Source: Polytrichum commune (taxonomy: Eukaryota > Streptophyta > Polytrichopsida > Polytrichales > Polytrichaceae). From it: 64,000 nt of DNA. Under the pieces are notes generated by a model, which was not told the DNA's origin, ran no database searches, and saw only the letters and a list, made by a program, of their open reading frames with translations. Shown in pieces: positions 23,945-37,164 of the stretch (positions are counted from its first letter, which is position 1; every line of letters begins with the position of its first letter). Made by a program: the position numbers and the translations under genes. Location: the NCBI GenBank assembly GCA_950295325.1, contig OX485805.1:32787501-32851500 (forward strand), written 5' to 3'.

Positions 23945-26506
23945 TCAACTCCTCAACCTTGAAACAAAGGTGGCAGCCACAACCACAATTGCAACAACAC
24001 CTAACCTGGAGAAGGCAAGTTCTCGCCAAGTGAGTGGCCTCGTGATGATCCCCTTGAGCTTGTCGACTTGCTCCATTGTGTTGTGTAAGCTACCTGAGTT
24101 GTCAATCACGTGGTCGGCACAATCACGTTTCGTGTCCAAAGGGAGCTGGGAATTGATGCGGGCTTGAGCTTGGCTGAGGGTGCTTTTGTCGCGTTTGGTC
24201 AGCCGTGTCTCCTGTGTGGCACGGTCCACCCATACCACCACTACAACATGGGTGAGACGGTCCATGTTGGTCTCAAATAGAAGCGGTATGTCCATAATCA
24301 CCACTGGGCTCCCCCGTATCCAGTGCTTCGCTACCTCATAAAGGAGGCCAAACGCAATACATGGTTGCATTGCCCTGAAACACATGAAACATATACATTA
24401 AACTACACTATATAATTGATTTGGTCTGGGTCACATTGACGTAAACTTGCCTAATAAAATCACTTCTCTTAATCGGACACCTATATTTGAGTGGTTAGGT
24501 ATGGCTCCAAAAACGGCTACCAAAAAGACATGCGTTTAAAAGAGATTGGACTAAGTTCAAAATATGAGCACCATTCTAGGTTCAATAGTCAACATAATCG
24601 GAGGAACCTATATGACCATTTAATGAGCACACAAATTTTCACTTTCATAAGGAGTAAGATAATCAAATGAGCTCCAAAAATCATAAAGAAAATGGCTACA
24701 GCGTCAATTGGATTTGCTAACTTTCTCATGCTGATTGTGTGTTTTATATCCTAGGAGACGTGGACTAGTCAGAAAAAGTAACCATTCAAGACCCATCTAA
24801 CTTATTCATCATCAATCCACAACAATAAACATTAGATTACACTAAATACAAGATTTAGTGTCACGTACTATTTGGAATTACACAATGATATAACTATTTA
24901 CTATATATCTCATTTTTTGCCAACAAAGATCGAATTGGTTGTTTGGGCATTATGTAGCATTAACATCTTTACTTGGTGAAAAATTACATTAATAGGAAAA
25001 GGATATAGCATTGTGTAACTCCAAGTGACACTAAATACAATCTTTAGTGTAGTTATCAAGGGCTACAATATGTTTCCAGTGACACCTTTCTCACTAGTAT
25101 TTAGTGTCATGGGCCACAGTAATGATTTATCATGAATGGAAATTAGTGTGGGTCAATACTTACAAAACACCAAATAGTTGATACTATGACAAGATATGTC
25201 ACTGAATTGTAAGACAACAAATCAATTTGAAGAGTTTGAACACTCATATGGCCCACGATAAATATGAGGCACATTAATGTTAATGATTCAGATATGTCTT
25301 GTACCAGCTCCACCTGGGTTTAGTCAGTAGCAAAAGATTTGATGCCCTGATGTGGGCACTTCCAACTCCACAGACAGCTCTGAGCATTGGATCAGATCAG
25401 GAATTGTCTCATCCGGTTTGCAATTGCGATAAATCACGCAGGTTGTCATTTCAAGTTTCACAATCATCAGAGAAAATGTGGAAAAGTTATAGAAGTCCAA
25501 ATTGATAATTATCTTTGTCTTTAAATGATCATCACATAGGCCCTACTAATGGTGTCTGTTTTTAGCACATACTCCAATCTCGTTGTACCACATGTCTTTT
25601 GGTGTTTGTTCTTAACAAACAAGCCTTGCCATATACCACTCAACTACAGGTGATCGATCAAGAGGAGCAACCACATAAGGCCCACATACCTTGATAATTT
25701 CAGAAGAGGGCAATGATGAATACATCATTAGTAATCTAAGAGTTTAAGTCAACAAATTACACAGATAACCTGCCAACATCCAAGTCCTTGCAAACAAATG
25801 CAAATCTCTCATCCTGTTGATTGTACTAATAAAAATTATCAATTCACAAAACAGAATTAGTAAGGTACCGGTTGAGCATGCCCCTCTTTGTAGGGTCATT
25901 AAAAATAATCTCCCCCAGCTTCGCTCTGTCCACTTCTTCATCATCACGCAGAATTTCCCGCCCAAATACTCGCACTACCCTCTTCCAGCCCCATGTGTGC
26001 TTTTCCAGTGCCGCCTGTCAGAAATTACTCAACCCTTAGAGGCAGGAGGGATTTAGCAAAATTCTAACACGTTCAAGCCCAAACTTGAAATTAATCCAAA
26101 GAAAGGAGGAACCAAAGCTCCACTAATTTAGGCACATGTAAAAGTCCAAATTCATTTCCCTTGCCCCGCCAAACTTGCAAGCTCAAGCTCAAGCTCAAGT
26201 TTGGTGACAACCCCTTCAAACTAAATTACTGTGAAAGAAAGTGCAAGAGTAAATTGGAGGCCAAGATCTCACAAAATCATCTCCTTCATAGTGCCACTAC
26301 GAATGCAATTCCAACCACCTGACATCCTTGCACAGGACCCACTCACTTCCCTCACTTGAGAAATAGGATATGCAATGGGACTGAGAAAGAAATTAAACCT
26401 GCGCAACTTTGTCGGCATCGATGATGGGTAAACCCTGGCTCTCAAGATGGCGTGAGACAGTGCTCTTGCCGGAAGCAATTCCCCCAGTGAGACCCACCAA
26501 CCTCAT
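23945..26506 (-). CDS. coaE: Dephospho-CoA kinase with C-terminal membrane anchor
   Basis: Three exons in transcript order: 26506-26399, 26014-25869 and 24374-23945, with introns in phases 0 and 2. The product is 227 residues. It catalyses the last step of coenzyme A synthesis, ATP-dependent phosphorylation of the 3' hydroxyl of dephospho-CoA. The P-loop is [12 protein letters not shown] (residues 5-16). IIDADKVAQ (about 28-36) fits the substrate-binding Asp region. [19 protein letters not shown] and [11 protein letters not shown] (about 110-120) are family blocks, followed by [19 protein letters not shown], the lid region, and DHVIDNSGS. The C-terminus, [22 protein letters not shown]..., matches plant and animal enzymes with a tail helix; residues about 208-222 are hydrophobic enough to span a membrane. 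The second intron is long (1.5 kb) and contains repeats. The plant gene is often called COAE. Confidence 0.94.
24440..24780 (-). repeat. Dispersed repeat family D, copy in intron 2 of the kinase gene
   Basis: Reverse-oriented relative of the repeats at 29365-29735 and 62048-62420. Shared blocks (on the opposite strand) include 'ggctccaaaaacgg', 'tttaaaagagattg', 'ttcaatagtcaacat' and 'cctaggag'. Confidence 0.5.
24838..25051. mobile_element. Small MITE with 'tacactaaata' ends
   Basis: A 214-bp inverted-repeat element in the kinase gene's second intron. The left end reads 'tacactaaatacaagattta' then 'ttggaattacacaatg'; the right end is the inverse, 'cattgtgtaactccaa' then 'ctttagtgta'. Related copies: 44770-44955 (both ends) and 40869-40985 (one end intact). 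Confidence 0.6.
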
Positions 26507-26573
26507 CTTGACTTCCCCTCTTCCTTTCCCCACTTCATAGCCAAGGCTTCCACTACCTCATACGACCTTCTGG

Positions 26574-27745
26574 CTGAAAACGTGCTCCATGTTCTGATAA
26601 AACTAATAACAAAAAGAGATCACCACAAGAATGAATGCATCCCATCATAAGAAATTTCAACTTTCACCATATTGATTTCGTATACCCTAAGGAGCAATTG
26701 CTGGACAAAAGAGTGCTGAAATTGTAATTGTAGCCTCCAGCCAGTTCTGAAAATATGCTCCACGTTCTGGTAAAACTAATACTTACTGTTATGGAGATCA
26801 CCACAAGATTGAATGCATCCGATCACAACCTTCACCATCGATTTTCTAACCCTAAAGAACAATTGCTGGATGATAGACTGCTGATTTTTTCATCATGGTA
26901 GCACAAACCAGTTCTGGAAATGTGGACTACATTCTGATAAAAACTAAAAAAATATTGTTATAGAGATCACTACAAGAATGAACGCATCCGACCGCAAGAG
27001 AACTCAACTTTCACCATCGACTTCCTAACCCTAAACAGCAATTGCTGAACGAAAGAGTGCTGATTTTTACATAATGGCAGCCTACAACCAGTTCTGAAAA
27101 TGTTCTGATAATCCTAAGGCAGCACATCAAATTCTGGACAACAAAATGCTCGATTCAAGATACAACATCGCAACACACATTTTCTGCCAGCAGTGTAACA
27201 CACCGCCTGAAACTATGCTCCACGTTCTGATATAGAGCTAAAAACAAAGTGTTATGGAGATCACTACAAGAATGCATCCGATTATCACAAGAAAACTTAA
27301 CTTTCACCATCGATATCCTATCCTAAGAACCAACTTCTGGACAAAGGAGTGCTGATTTTTCGTAATAGTAGCCCGCAACCAGCTCGGGGCTACAGAATAT
27401 TATGTCACATGTCACATTCACTCATTCTTTCCTTAACATCTGTAAATTTCAGAAGCAAAATCCGCCACTAATCCAGCTCATATTTCTTAAGGCAATTCAT
27501 CAATTTCTGGACAACAAAATGCTGCTCAATTCGAGATACAAGCATCGCAACACATATTCAACACTGACAGACACCGCGCTCCACGTTCTGACAAAAACTA
27601 AACAAATGCTGCTGTGGAGATTACCACAAGAATGAATGCATTCGATATTCACAAAAACCTCAACTTTCACCATATCGGTTTCCTAAACCCTAACAGAGTG
27701 CTGATTGATGTTTCCGTAATGGTAGCCCGCAACCAGTTCGGCGGA
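26574..27745 (-). repeat. Diverged tandem repeat array in the leader of the kinase gene
   Basis: Five copies of a unit of about 165-180 bp, near 26574, 26746, 26920, 27210 and 27575. Anchors: 'ctccacgttctgataaaact', 'gagatcaccacaagaatga', 'caactttcaccatcga', 'aacaattgctgga' and 'gagtgctga'. A second block ('ggacaacaaaatgctc' plus 'ttcgagatacaa' and 'atcgcaacaca') is interleaved at about 27120, 27490 and 27845. On the sense strand each unit carries a tttatcag-type sequence that looks like a splice acceptor. It probably lies inside a 5' UTR intron that starts at a gcag|gtgtgtt donor near 27921. Confidence 0.65.
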
Positions 27746-27920
27746 TAAGGAATACTGTGTTGCATATCACATTCTTTCAGACTTCATTCGCAACTTGTGA
27801 ATTGCGAAGGAAGCTCCATTCACCGCTCGTCCAGCTCCTAATCCTAGTAAGGGGCACATCAATTTGTGAAAACAAAACGCTCGATTCGAGATACAATACA
27901 CCATTGCAACACACCTGCCT

Positions 27921-28085
27921 CGATCCTGCTGCGATTCTGCTTCTGAATTTGCAAAGCCCCTGAGGTGAATAATTTGTAAGAGATTGGACTGAAATTATTA
28001 ACCGGATCTCAGTGATGAAAATTTTGATCGCCAGGTCCGTTGCATGCAGATCCTCGAAGATTTCCGCCGTAGCCACAAGCCATAG
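27921..28085 (-). promoter_or_regulatory. Possible 5' UTR exon of the kinase gene
   Basis: This block is richer in G and C than its surroundings. It ends on the minus strand with cgaggcag|gtgtgttgc, a usable donor, and precedes the repeat array and the ATG-bearing exon. An open frame starting at ATGGCTTGTGG (28086 downward) or at the next in-frame GTG exists, so a coding first exon cannot be excluded. Confidence 0.35.
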
Positions 28086-28089
28086 CCAG

Positions 28090-31000
28090 GGCTGCTCTTT
28101 AACTTGGGCCCGCCAATCTTGCTGAGGTAAAGGGGTCTAAAAGAACATATCATGATTTAGTGTGGCCCACACTATTTATCATCCATCCATGTAAATGATT
28201 TTGCAAAAACTAGGTGGCAACTAGACAAGGCAGCCATAAGCATAAGTTATACCATGCCCACACTAGGACCAATGACCAACCCAAACTAGTGGCAGAGTTT
28301 CCATCGTCATAAGAGTTCTTTGTCTTGTATGCACTAGCGAAATTACAGTACATTACATCCAAAGGGGTCATTGTGAATAGGACGTTAAATCCTTACTGAT
28401 AGCAGTAAATTTCGGAAAGAGATGAATTTTCCTTATCAAGAGGGACCCCTGTTACTACCAAAGAGGAATAACTAGCCCCAATGTGGGCATGGTATAGGGG
28501 TCAGTTCACATGGGGTCCCAAGTCCCAAGTCCCACTTATGTTTAGAAAGTCCTCAACATGAAGGCAACTTTTGAGCCTCAAAAACATCATTCAAATATGC
28601 TCAATTATCATTTAAGTTTGACCTTGATTATTTTATGCAAAAATATTCGCATGACTTGTGTTAAGAGTTGGGTCTAGGTTTTTGCTCAAACCAATCCCTT
28701 GACACAAGTCCCAAGCCTTGCCTCCTAAAAGTGTCGCCATGTAGGCATCCATGTCATACTTGGGACTTAGGACCCGTGTGAAGTGGTAAGTCCCAACTTC
28801 CATGCTTTCAACAGCTAAGATTGCACATATTGACCTCAACTGATTTGGGACTTAAGACATGAGACCCTGTGTGAACAAGCCTTAGTCATGGCCAAGGCTG
28901 CTATATGAGTTGCGTTGTCCGCTACTTCTCAATTTGTCGATATTACTTGTAACCTTTTGGAGTGAATAAATTTGACAAGGTATGATATACAGCCTAGCAC
29001 ATTGTAGTACATGAGATGATTCCATTGACAATCTAAAGTCAGAGATGGCTTAGTCATTTGGGTCAACTCAAAAACCTCAACCATCCTCAATCATGCTAAC
29101 GAAAAATCTCGGCATGCTTTGCATAGGTATATTTTAGAATTTAGATTAGAAGAAGATTCAATGAAGTTGATGTTCGGGCCCTATAGATGTGGTAGTTGGA
29201 GACTTTCTATACATTACATTAATAAAGGGAAGCAAGAAACATCAACATGTAACCGATTGGACTTTCAAACTTTTAAATATCAATTGGATCTCCACCGCTA
29301 AATTTGCCCAAAATCTCCTTGGACATTGGACTAAACTTTAGGTAAGGTAGACGTGTCTTAAATAGTTTTGTTTTTTTTCTAACTAGCCCCCTTCTTCTAG
29401 GAATGAAACACGCATTTAATACGACACGTTTAGCAAATACAAATCAACGCTGGACACTTTCCTCATAATTTTTAAAACTCATATAAAACTCATACTCATT
29501 ATCAAAGTGATGATTCTTGTGCTCATCAAGTGGTCATGTAGATCCCCTTCAATCATGTTGACTATTGAGCCTAGAACATTTATACTATTATGAGCATGTA
29601 AACCAATCTCTTTATAACACATGTCTTTTTGGTATTCGTTAATGGAGCCGCACTAGACCACATACTACTCAATTAAAGGTTGTCCAATTAAGACACATAA
29701 CCAAATTAGGCACATTTACCTTACAGAGTGGCACATGTAGTAGTCGGCTTCGTGTAGTTCTTCAAAATTATAATAGCTAGGCATTGTATTCTAATTGTCA
29801 GTATACTTATGATCTTCATATTGTGAATGAAATAAATTGGGTGTTTTCCAATAACTAAGGTACATGGTGTAAAAAATATCATTTTAAGCATTCAACAAAG
29901 ATATTAATATTATTATGTTTAAAAGTCCTTAAAAAGTTAGTGTTAGCAATTGACGGGGGATCCCAATGCACCAAAGTTTATCTTATTTTGAATTTTGTAT
30001 GCAAAAGTTGTAAGGGTTTAGAATTGTATTGGTAGATGACCCAAAACTAACAAATGAGCTTATTGTTAAGTTAGTGAACATCTTGAAAATCAATATGTAC
30101 TCGTTGTGAAAGATTTAAGGGTGTTGGTTTTAGCACCATCTAGCTTATTTACAAACATAACATTTAGTGTTTTAGCTCGTAAATTTAAAGAAAAGATAGA
30201 AACTTGTGACACGTTATCCTTTGCAAGTAAGTTGCGAAAAAACCTAATCATGTCAATTAGGTGAAATTTAAGAAGCTCCAAGTTGACAAGAGGCAACACT
30301 CTTTGAGGTCCTACTGGTTCTTCTAATGCATGTGTCAAGATTACATATAAAATCAAACTAACTCAAAGCTAAAAGAACATCACAATTCACATCAATGCAA
30401 TACCCAAGCCATTTTTTTTTTCTCTCTTATAAAAGTGTCATGAATTCTCACCCAACAAAAAAAAGTTTGCTATATAAATGCTCAAGTAGGGATGGAGCTC
30501 CAAATGTTAATGAAAGTGGATACCCACATTCGCTTTGGTTGAAGGATGGCCTACCATCATACAACTTCTAGTCAAACCCCTAGTCCACATGTTAGAGTTC
30601 AGCTTTGAATTTTCCAATAATTGTTTATGTTGCATGTCCTATCTTTCACCATTGTTAGAGGTTTGAGTCCCACTTCAACATCAAGTAATGGGAAACTCGT
30701 TGCGACACCTCGTGGCAACCTCCAATGACACATCTTATTTTGATGGGTTTATTAGGGTTCAAAGGTTTTTAGCATGTTTGCTATAATTGATTATCGCAAA
30801 TTGGGACAATTTCAAAGTCAGTGAAAGGTGATTGCCTTTTTTGAATCTTATTTACCAAAATTGCTTTAAACTCAACAAAAGAGTGTTGAAATGTCCACTC
30901 TAGACTCTCGATAATGTCATATTGGAACTTGACAATATTATGTATCCTAAACTTCAATGATTCAATTCAACACATGAGTAATTTATAGGATGAATGGGGC

Positions 31001-31650
31001 CTTTGCAAAAAGCAAATCGAAAACGAATCCCATGGAAGCACAAATAGGTATCTATAGCAAATATCTAGGTGAATTGCCAAGGGCTCACCTAAGTTGCATC
31101 GAATAGAAAGGGGTGGGGGGGGGGGGGGGGGGGGTTTGCTACATTTGCAAAATTTCATCATTTTATGTGAATGTCTCATATAAAATGTCTTTCTGTTTTA
31201 CTTCACCCGCTTTGTGGCATTGCATTGTTTTGCAGTTCTTTTTATTCAAATTCTTCTTGGAATCTCATGCACAACACAAAGTCACCACCACAACTCCATT
31301 GATGTTAATCAACAAGATTACAAGAGGTTGCAATGATGTTCCTCTTTATATTTGATTACATGTAGTATCCTTGAGTGGCTATAAGGTGAGGGAGGGTGAC
31401 CACATCTCTACACTTTGTTACTGAAGCATGCTACATGTCTGAGAAGGTTCCTTCAATTTACATAAATAAATTCTCAAAATTAGATTACGTGGTTGGCTAA
31501 AGTGACTTACTTTGTGGATAGCTATGATGTTGATTGTGGACCAGTGTTAATGAATAAGTGGATGTGGTCCACAATTGTATATGAGACAAAATTAACACAA
31601 TTTGGAGACACATTGACGTTTTTGACCCAAAACCATCAATTTAATCAGAC
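28090..31650. other. Gene-free stretch
   Basis: AT-rich DNA with no supported gene. It holds one copy of repeat family D at about 29365-29735 ('aggaatgaaacacgcattta', 'gttgactattgagcctagaa', 'ataaccaaattaggcacat') and a 20-base G run at 31115-31134. Confidence 0.45.
31115..31134 (+). repeat. 20-base poly(G) run
   Basis: An uninterrupted run of 20 G. Other long G or C runs are at 8098-8109 (12 G), 59252-59266 (15 G) and 60676-60689 (14 C). Confidence 0.95.
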
Positions 31651-31684
31651 ACATTATGTAGATTGAGTAGACCAAAGTGCAACA

Positions 31685-33413
31685 ATGAGCAAAGTGCTTG
31701 ATATGCTTTTGAGGGGCCAAAAGGATGTCAAAAAGAAAGCCTTGATGGGAAATCAATCAACTGCAGACTTGGAACTCCCATCCCCAAAATACAAAATCGA
31801 AGATGTAACTGTGGAGATGCCACCCTTTGTGGACCAAAAAGATAGGTGATTAAGATTTTGGTTAAATTGTGTCTTACTTATTTAAAAAAGGAATGTATGC
31901 AAAGAACTTCATAATTGCATTGAGATTTAACATGCATCATGTCTAAGTTTAAATTCTCATATATTTCAAAATTTGGATTGACATCATATCAAGAGTTGTG
32001 AAGTCTATTACAATTTGAGTCTTCAAAATGAACGTGATGTAATGCAATAGGTTGGAGTCGTTGAACCACAAAATTAAAAATTCTTCATCAAGTGCTTCCC
32101 AAAATTCACTGACAAAATCAAGCATCTCAAACGATGGTGACCACTTAGCTAAAGGAGATTGGCATGAGGATGAAAGTGAGGACACAAAGGCATCAAAAGT
32201 CTACAAAAATGAGCAACTAATGGCCTTGAGCTTCGAGGACGACCATATTAATGATGGTTGTGACCCTAACCTTGTTAATGATGAGAACAATCAAGACAAC
32301 ATTGGTAAACACTTCATTGGAAAAGAATGCAAAACCGAAGAAGATAACACATGTTCACAAAGCTATGAGAAAGAATCACTTGAAACCGATTTGAGTAAGC
32401 GTTTCCATGAGCCTCTTACATTTGATTATGATGACAACAACATTGGTGAAAGTTTGAATGAAAGTTCGGACATAGATGAATGGATGGAGAAACGCATTGG
32501 GCTCAAAATCAAGAACAAATTTTGGAGCGATCCTTCAAACCCTAATTGTATGGAGTTCAATGAGCATGAGGTTGATATAGCATCGGACAATGTTCAGAGC
32601 ACCACCATGGGCCAACGTGCAAAGCATTGTAAGGATCTCCAACACCTTCGACAAATTATAGACGATTTCGATAAGTCGGAAGAAAATAAGTATTTGGACT
32701 CCGGTGATAGTGAGGAGGATTTGGAGTTCCAAGATTTTGAGGGCCTACCCGATGATTTAAGTGACTACGAAGATGAGTTGTCATTAAAGGAGCTTCGCGA
32801 GTTGAACAAAAATAAGGAGATTTCGATGATCAAATCAACCTCATTGTTAGATCACGATACGGATATTCAAAGCATTGTGTGTGACTCTTATGAAGTTGAC
32901 TCCAACAAACTAGATGCAAGGAAATCTATCAAAACCAACAACGATGAAGAAATACAAACAAAACATAAAACTTTTGGGAAATCACATAACTTAATAAGTC
33001 AAACACAACCTTTCTTGCAAGACGATGATGTGCATGTGATTTCAATACAAGGTCTCAAATTAGAATTGTCCGGTGACGTGGTAAGCCAAGGGGAGTCCTC
33101 TCTAGAAGAACTTGAACCGTACTTTGACGTAGATTCTATGGCAAACAATGTAAAGGAGGAAATAGACAAGCATAACAATTTTGAAGATGCAAGAAGATCA
33201 ATATTGAATGATCGGAAGGGTAAAACCACTTTGTTGGAAAAAGATTTACTATCATTGGAGACACAAGCATTTATAGATGAACTTCACAAAAAAGATTTTA
33301 CAAGGTTGGGGCCACCACTGGAGTTACCCAAAGAGACACAAGAATTCTTGGAGAAGATAAAGAATAAGAGTTGTGCTCGCCTTGCAAGCTATCAACAAGT
33401 ATTATTGGCTTAA
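31685..33413 (+). CDS. Acidic, probably disordered protein of unknown function
   Basis: Two exons are supported: 31685-31845 (ATG, 53 codons plus two bases) and 32051-33413. The donor gatag|gtgatt and acceptor gcaatag|g join in phase 2 to make an Arg codon. If the stop at 33411-33413 is used the protein has 507 residues. It is rich in Asp, Glu, Asn, Ser and Lys, with acidic stretches such as DSGDSEEDLEFQDFE and LPDDLSDYEDELSL, and no transmembrane segment. The last part (LLEKDLLSLETQAFIDEL, LELPKETQEFLEKIKNK) is likely helical. I recognise no domain. FSIP1-like exons follow on the same strand about 0.6-1.4 kb downstream, so this may be the N-terminal half of that gene with the stop removed by splicing; the only late donor seen is caacaa|gtatta at about 33400. 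The long frame without an obvious transposon match argues for a real gene. Confidence 0.65.
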
Positions 33414-34027
33414 CTTTAAAGTCTATTTAACAAACATGTTGTCTTGTGATGCATGGTTTGGGATTACATATACACTCAGACCAATCAACTTGAGAATGAA
33501 ACAACACCAAATTTCACGCCAGTGACAACATAGGACTTGTGTTTTTCTTTCTTTCTTTTCCGCTTTTTCTTATAAGACATGTTGTTGTTTACTTCATCAA
33601 GGGTTTTGTCTTTTACAATATCATTATATTGAACAATGTTTACAAACGTCAATTTGTACAAGTTCAAATTTTACAAATGAAATCTAGGATCTCAACAAAC
33701 TATATACATCTTCAACAAAATTACATCATTCTAAAGAAAGTTAACAAATTCAATGACTAAAATAACTATTGTTGTGTGCATATGGATACAGATTGCTGAC
33801 CAAGTCATAAATTTAACACCCTATGATTTAAAACATAAGTAATGCACCTCACAATGTGTCACATACACCATATTGTTGTTGTGATGTTACATTGTTTTTT
33901 TTAATTGATATGTATTAACAATCCCCATTGAGCAAAGAGCATATAAAATCAATGAATCCTTGAGAAGATCCGAATTCTACACATTGACTACTTATTCAAA
34001 AATTGTGTGGTGTTTTACTTTTGGTAG

Positions 34028-36464
34028 CTTGGAGGCAATTGAAACATTGGATAACGAGTTACATGAGCAAGACACTAGAGCATCGACCAACATTTCAACA
34101 AAAACAAACAATGGCAATGTGAGCATCCCGAGATCCAATCAAAATGCCACACAAAACAAGAGCGATTGCCAACCTTCTCAAACCATACGGTCATTGACGC
34201 TTCATCATACACCTAAGAAAATGCATTGCCCTTGTTGATCTTAACTTCATAAGTGTATTCCAACATAATGTTATTCGACTTTAGTGTTGAGCTATGTTTT
34301 ATATATGTATACATATAAGGGTGTTAAATCCACCACACACTGGTTAAAATGACCACAATCAAGATGTAAGGTGTCGACTAGGCTCCAACTTGTCATCCAA
34401 GTCGGCCAAATTTATTAATTCTAGCAGAGGGCTAATACCCTTATCCTCTTCACGTGTGCAATTGAAAAATCTGATTTTCAAAGGTCATATGAATGCACAA
34501 CGCATCTCTGTGGTCGTTTTAACAATTTTCTCTCTATATTTACATTTATTTTTGTTTGTGGTAAATCATGTGACCATGCAGCACGTCTCTATGGTCGTTT
34601 TAACCAATGTGTGACCGATTTTAACAAGCCCCATCATAGAAGTATGCACATCTATAATTATGTTTTCCGATATTTGTTGCTTTGAGTAAATAGAAGTTGT
34701 CGCGATGAGGTCCTCACCGAGAGCAAGGCTTATGAATAAGTCATAGAAGGCTCACATAGAAGTTTCATTATAAAAGCTATCGACATGTATTGAGCTAGAA
34801 TTGCTATGGATATTATTTGCAGAGATAGCGAAGAACCGGAGGTAATCAATAAAGGATGTCCCAACAAAGACAACGATCGTATGGCAACTAAAAAAACTCG
34901 TAAAGTGAAGGATAAAATTTTGCGAAACATCCGCCTTGGCCCAGATGCTCGGTATTATAGACTCATGGTTTGCAAACAAAGCTATACAATCCAAATGATG
35001 GTTGTTGTTGTATTGCAAAGGACACACAAATCTTGGACGTATGTATTATTTGTTGGTTCATTATTAGAGTATTCATTATTGGAATATATATATATACAAA
35101 AATGATTGAAACCCTAATTTACAAGGTTTCTTATTTTTTATTAACATTTTTATTTTTAGTATTTTGTAATCTTGCGGTTTTTAGGAGGAAGAAGAAGCAG
35201 TTGTGCAGCAAATTTTGGCAGAAGTTGATGTAATAGAGACCAAAACAAATGATGGGTCGAGCACAATCTCATATGCTTCAACCGTACGTTCCTTGTAGAT
35301 TACTTCATTTGATGACAAAATACACGAGGGCGTCTCGTATTTGCATAGAACTAAAATATAAGTAAAATTTAACAGCATGTTTTTCATAAATAGTAAGGCA
35401 TACAAGAATATCATTTGCATTGTCGATACATGCACGTTGTGAAACAACATATTTGGAAACGTATGATAGGAACTATGTTTGTAGATATGTTTTGAGAATC
35501 AATGTTGTCGAAACTCCACTTTGGGTGTGTATTTTTTCATAATCACCTAGTGCACATGTGGCATGAACATGTTAATAACAAGAGATGCAATTCACGTCTA
35601 AAGCATGTGTTGAATTTGAATATATATCTAACTTTCATGCATAAGTCTGGATTTCCTTAACATGTAGTTTGGCGTGCCATTTTGGGTGTTCACAAATCTT
35701 AATAGTTTGAGGTTGTTATTTAGGGATATGACTTTGATGGTGACGATGCCAAAAGAATAGCAGAGATCGATGTAGAACTAGAGCAAATGAGTTGTCAACA
35801 TTCGCGAGCGACGAGCACCGGGGGTAGCCATTGTGATGGAGAAAGTTCGGATGGATATGTCTCCACGTTCGGAGTTGGTTTCGGCTCAAGAGGTGAGTCA
35901 ACTTAACAACCACTCTAATTCACTACAACCGCATGAGACTTGGGGCAACACCACCCGTGTCAATGAAAGTTGTCGTGTGTCATTCAAAGAAATTGTGAAT
36001 CTACCACTTTGGCAAATTTGCAGATTCTTTCACCGATGCAAGACGTGGTGCCCGAGTCTCAATGATCGTAGTGGTTGCAAAACCATGATAACATCCATAC
36101 CCACTAGATTCTTTCGTAAAATCTCTAGATCAACTTTGGGTGCAATGGTTAAAAGGTCAGTTTGAAAGTCGATATGTAAAGTCACCCAAATTTTTTTCTT
36201 AAGGCCTAAATACACAAACCAGAAGAGTGGCGTTGGTGTATAAAGAAACAATTGTTTAGCTTGTCATATATGGGCAAGGTGGGCCAAGCTAAGCTTGCAC
36301 ATGCTAATCCAAGATCTAGGGTGGCAGGTATCATGGACACACCCCATTTTATATCTTTAAAAAATTCTCAAAATTTTTGAGACGGAAAAAACGAGGTCTA
36401 GGGATTCAAGATTAGGCCAACACAAGATGAGCTAATGAGCTCTGTACAAACCAAACCAAAATTT

Positions 36465-36501
<37 letters not shown>

Positions 36502-37123
36502 AAAGAGAACCAAAGTAGGAGTTAGCCTCCCTTTGAGAAAAACTCTATAGACCATTCCACTAACCATTTGATCCTAAAACATTACAATTAAATTGACTTC
36601 TCATTTCATTGATGGTGTGTTTAGAAGAACTATGAAAACATTCACCCCATGAAGGCCTCCACAATAGAGAGATTTGCATTACCGATATATACAGTGGATG
36701 GTGGGCAATTTTGGTTATAAAAGGAGGGGTAATAAGCGTCCCATTACCCCCTAAAAAGCCTCAAAGGCTCACCCCAAAGCTGATTGTAAGCAAGAAAGAT
36801 TGCCCGTTTTCTGTGGAAAGAAATGCAATGAAGCTTTTACTACAGACCAAAAAGATGGCACCCTCGAAATGACTTATTATAGGTGTATTGAAATTTGGGT
36901 ATTATGTGACAGCCACAACATCACAATTTAGCTTGAAGCGGGCTCACTCAGAGACGACGAAAGACGGAACCACGTGTGGGCACGAGAAAGACTCGACGCG
37001 GAGCAAAAAACAACACCACGATCACACGTCGGTAGTGATGAGCAAGTCGGGGAACGAGAGCCATGTCACGGATTACCTATTGGAGCAACGAATCCGTCGT
37101 GAGATTCAAGAGAAGACCGAGGT

Positions 37124-37164
<41 letters not shown>

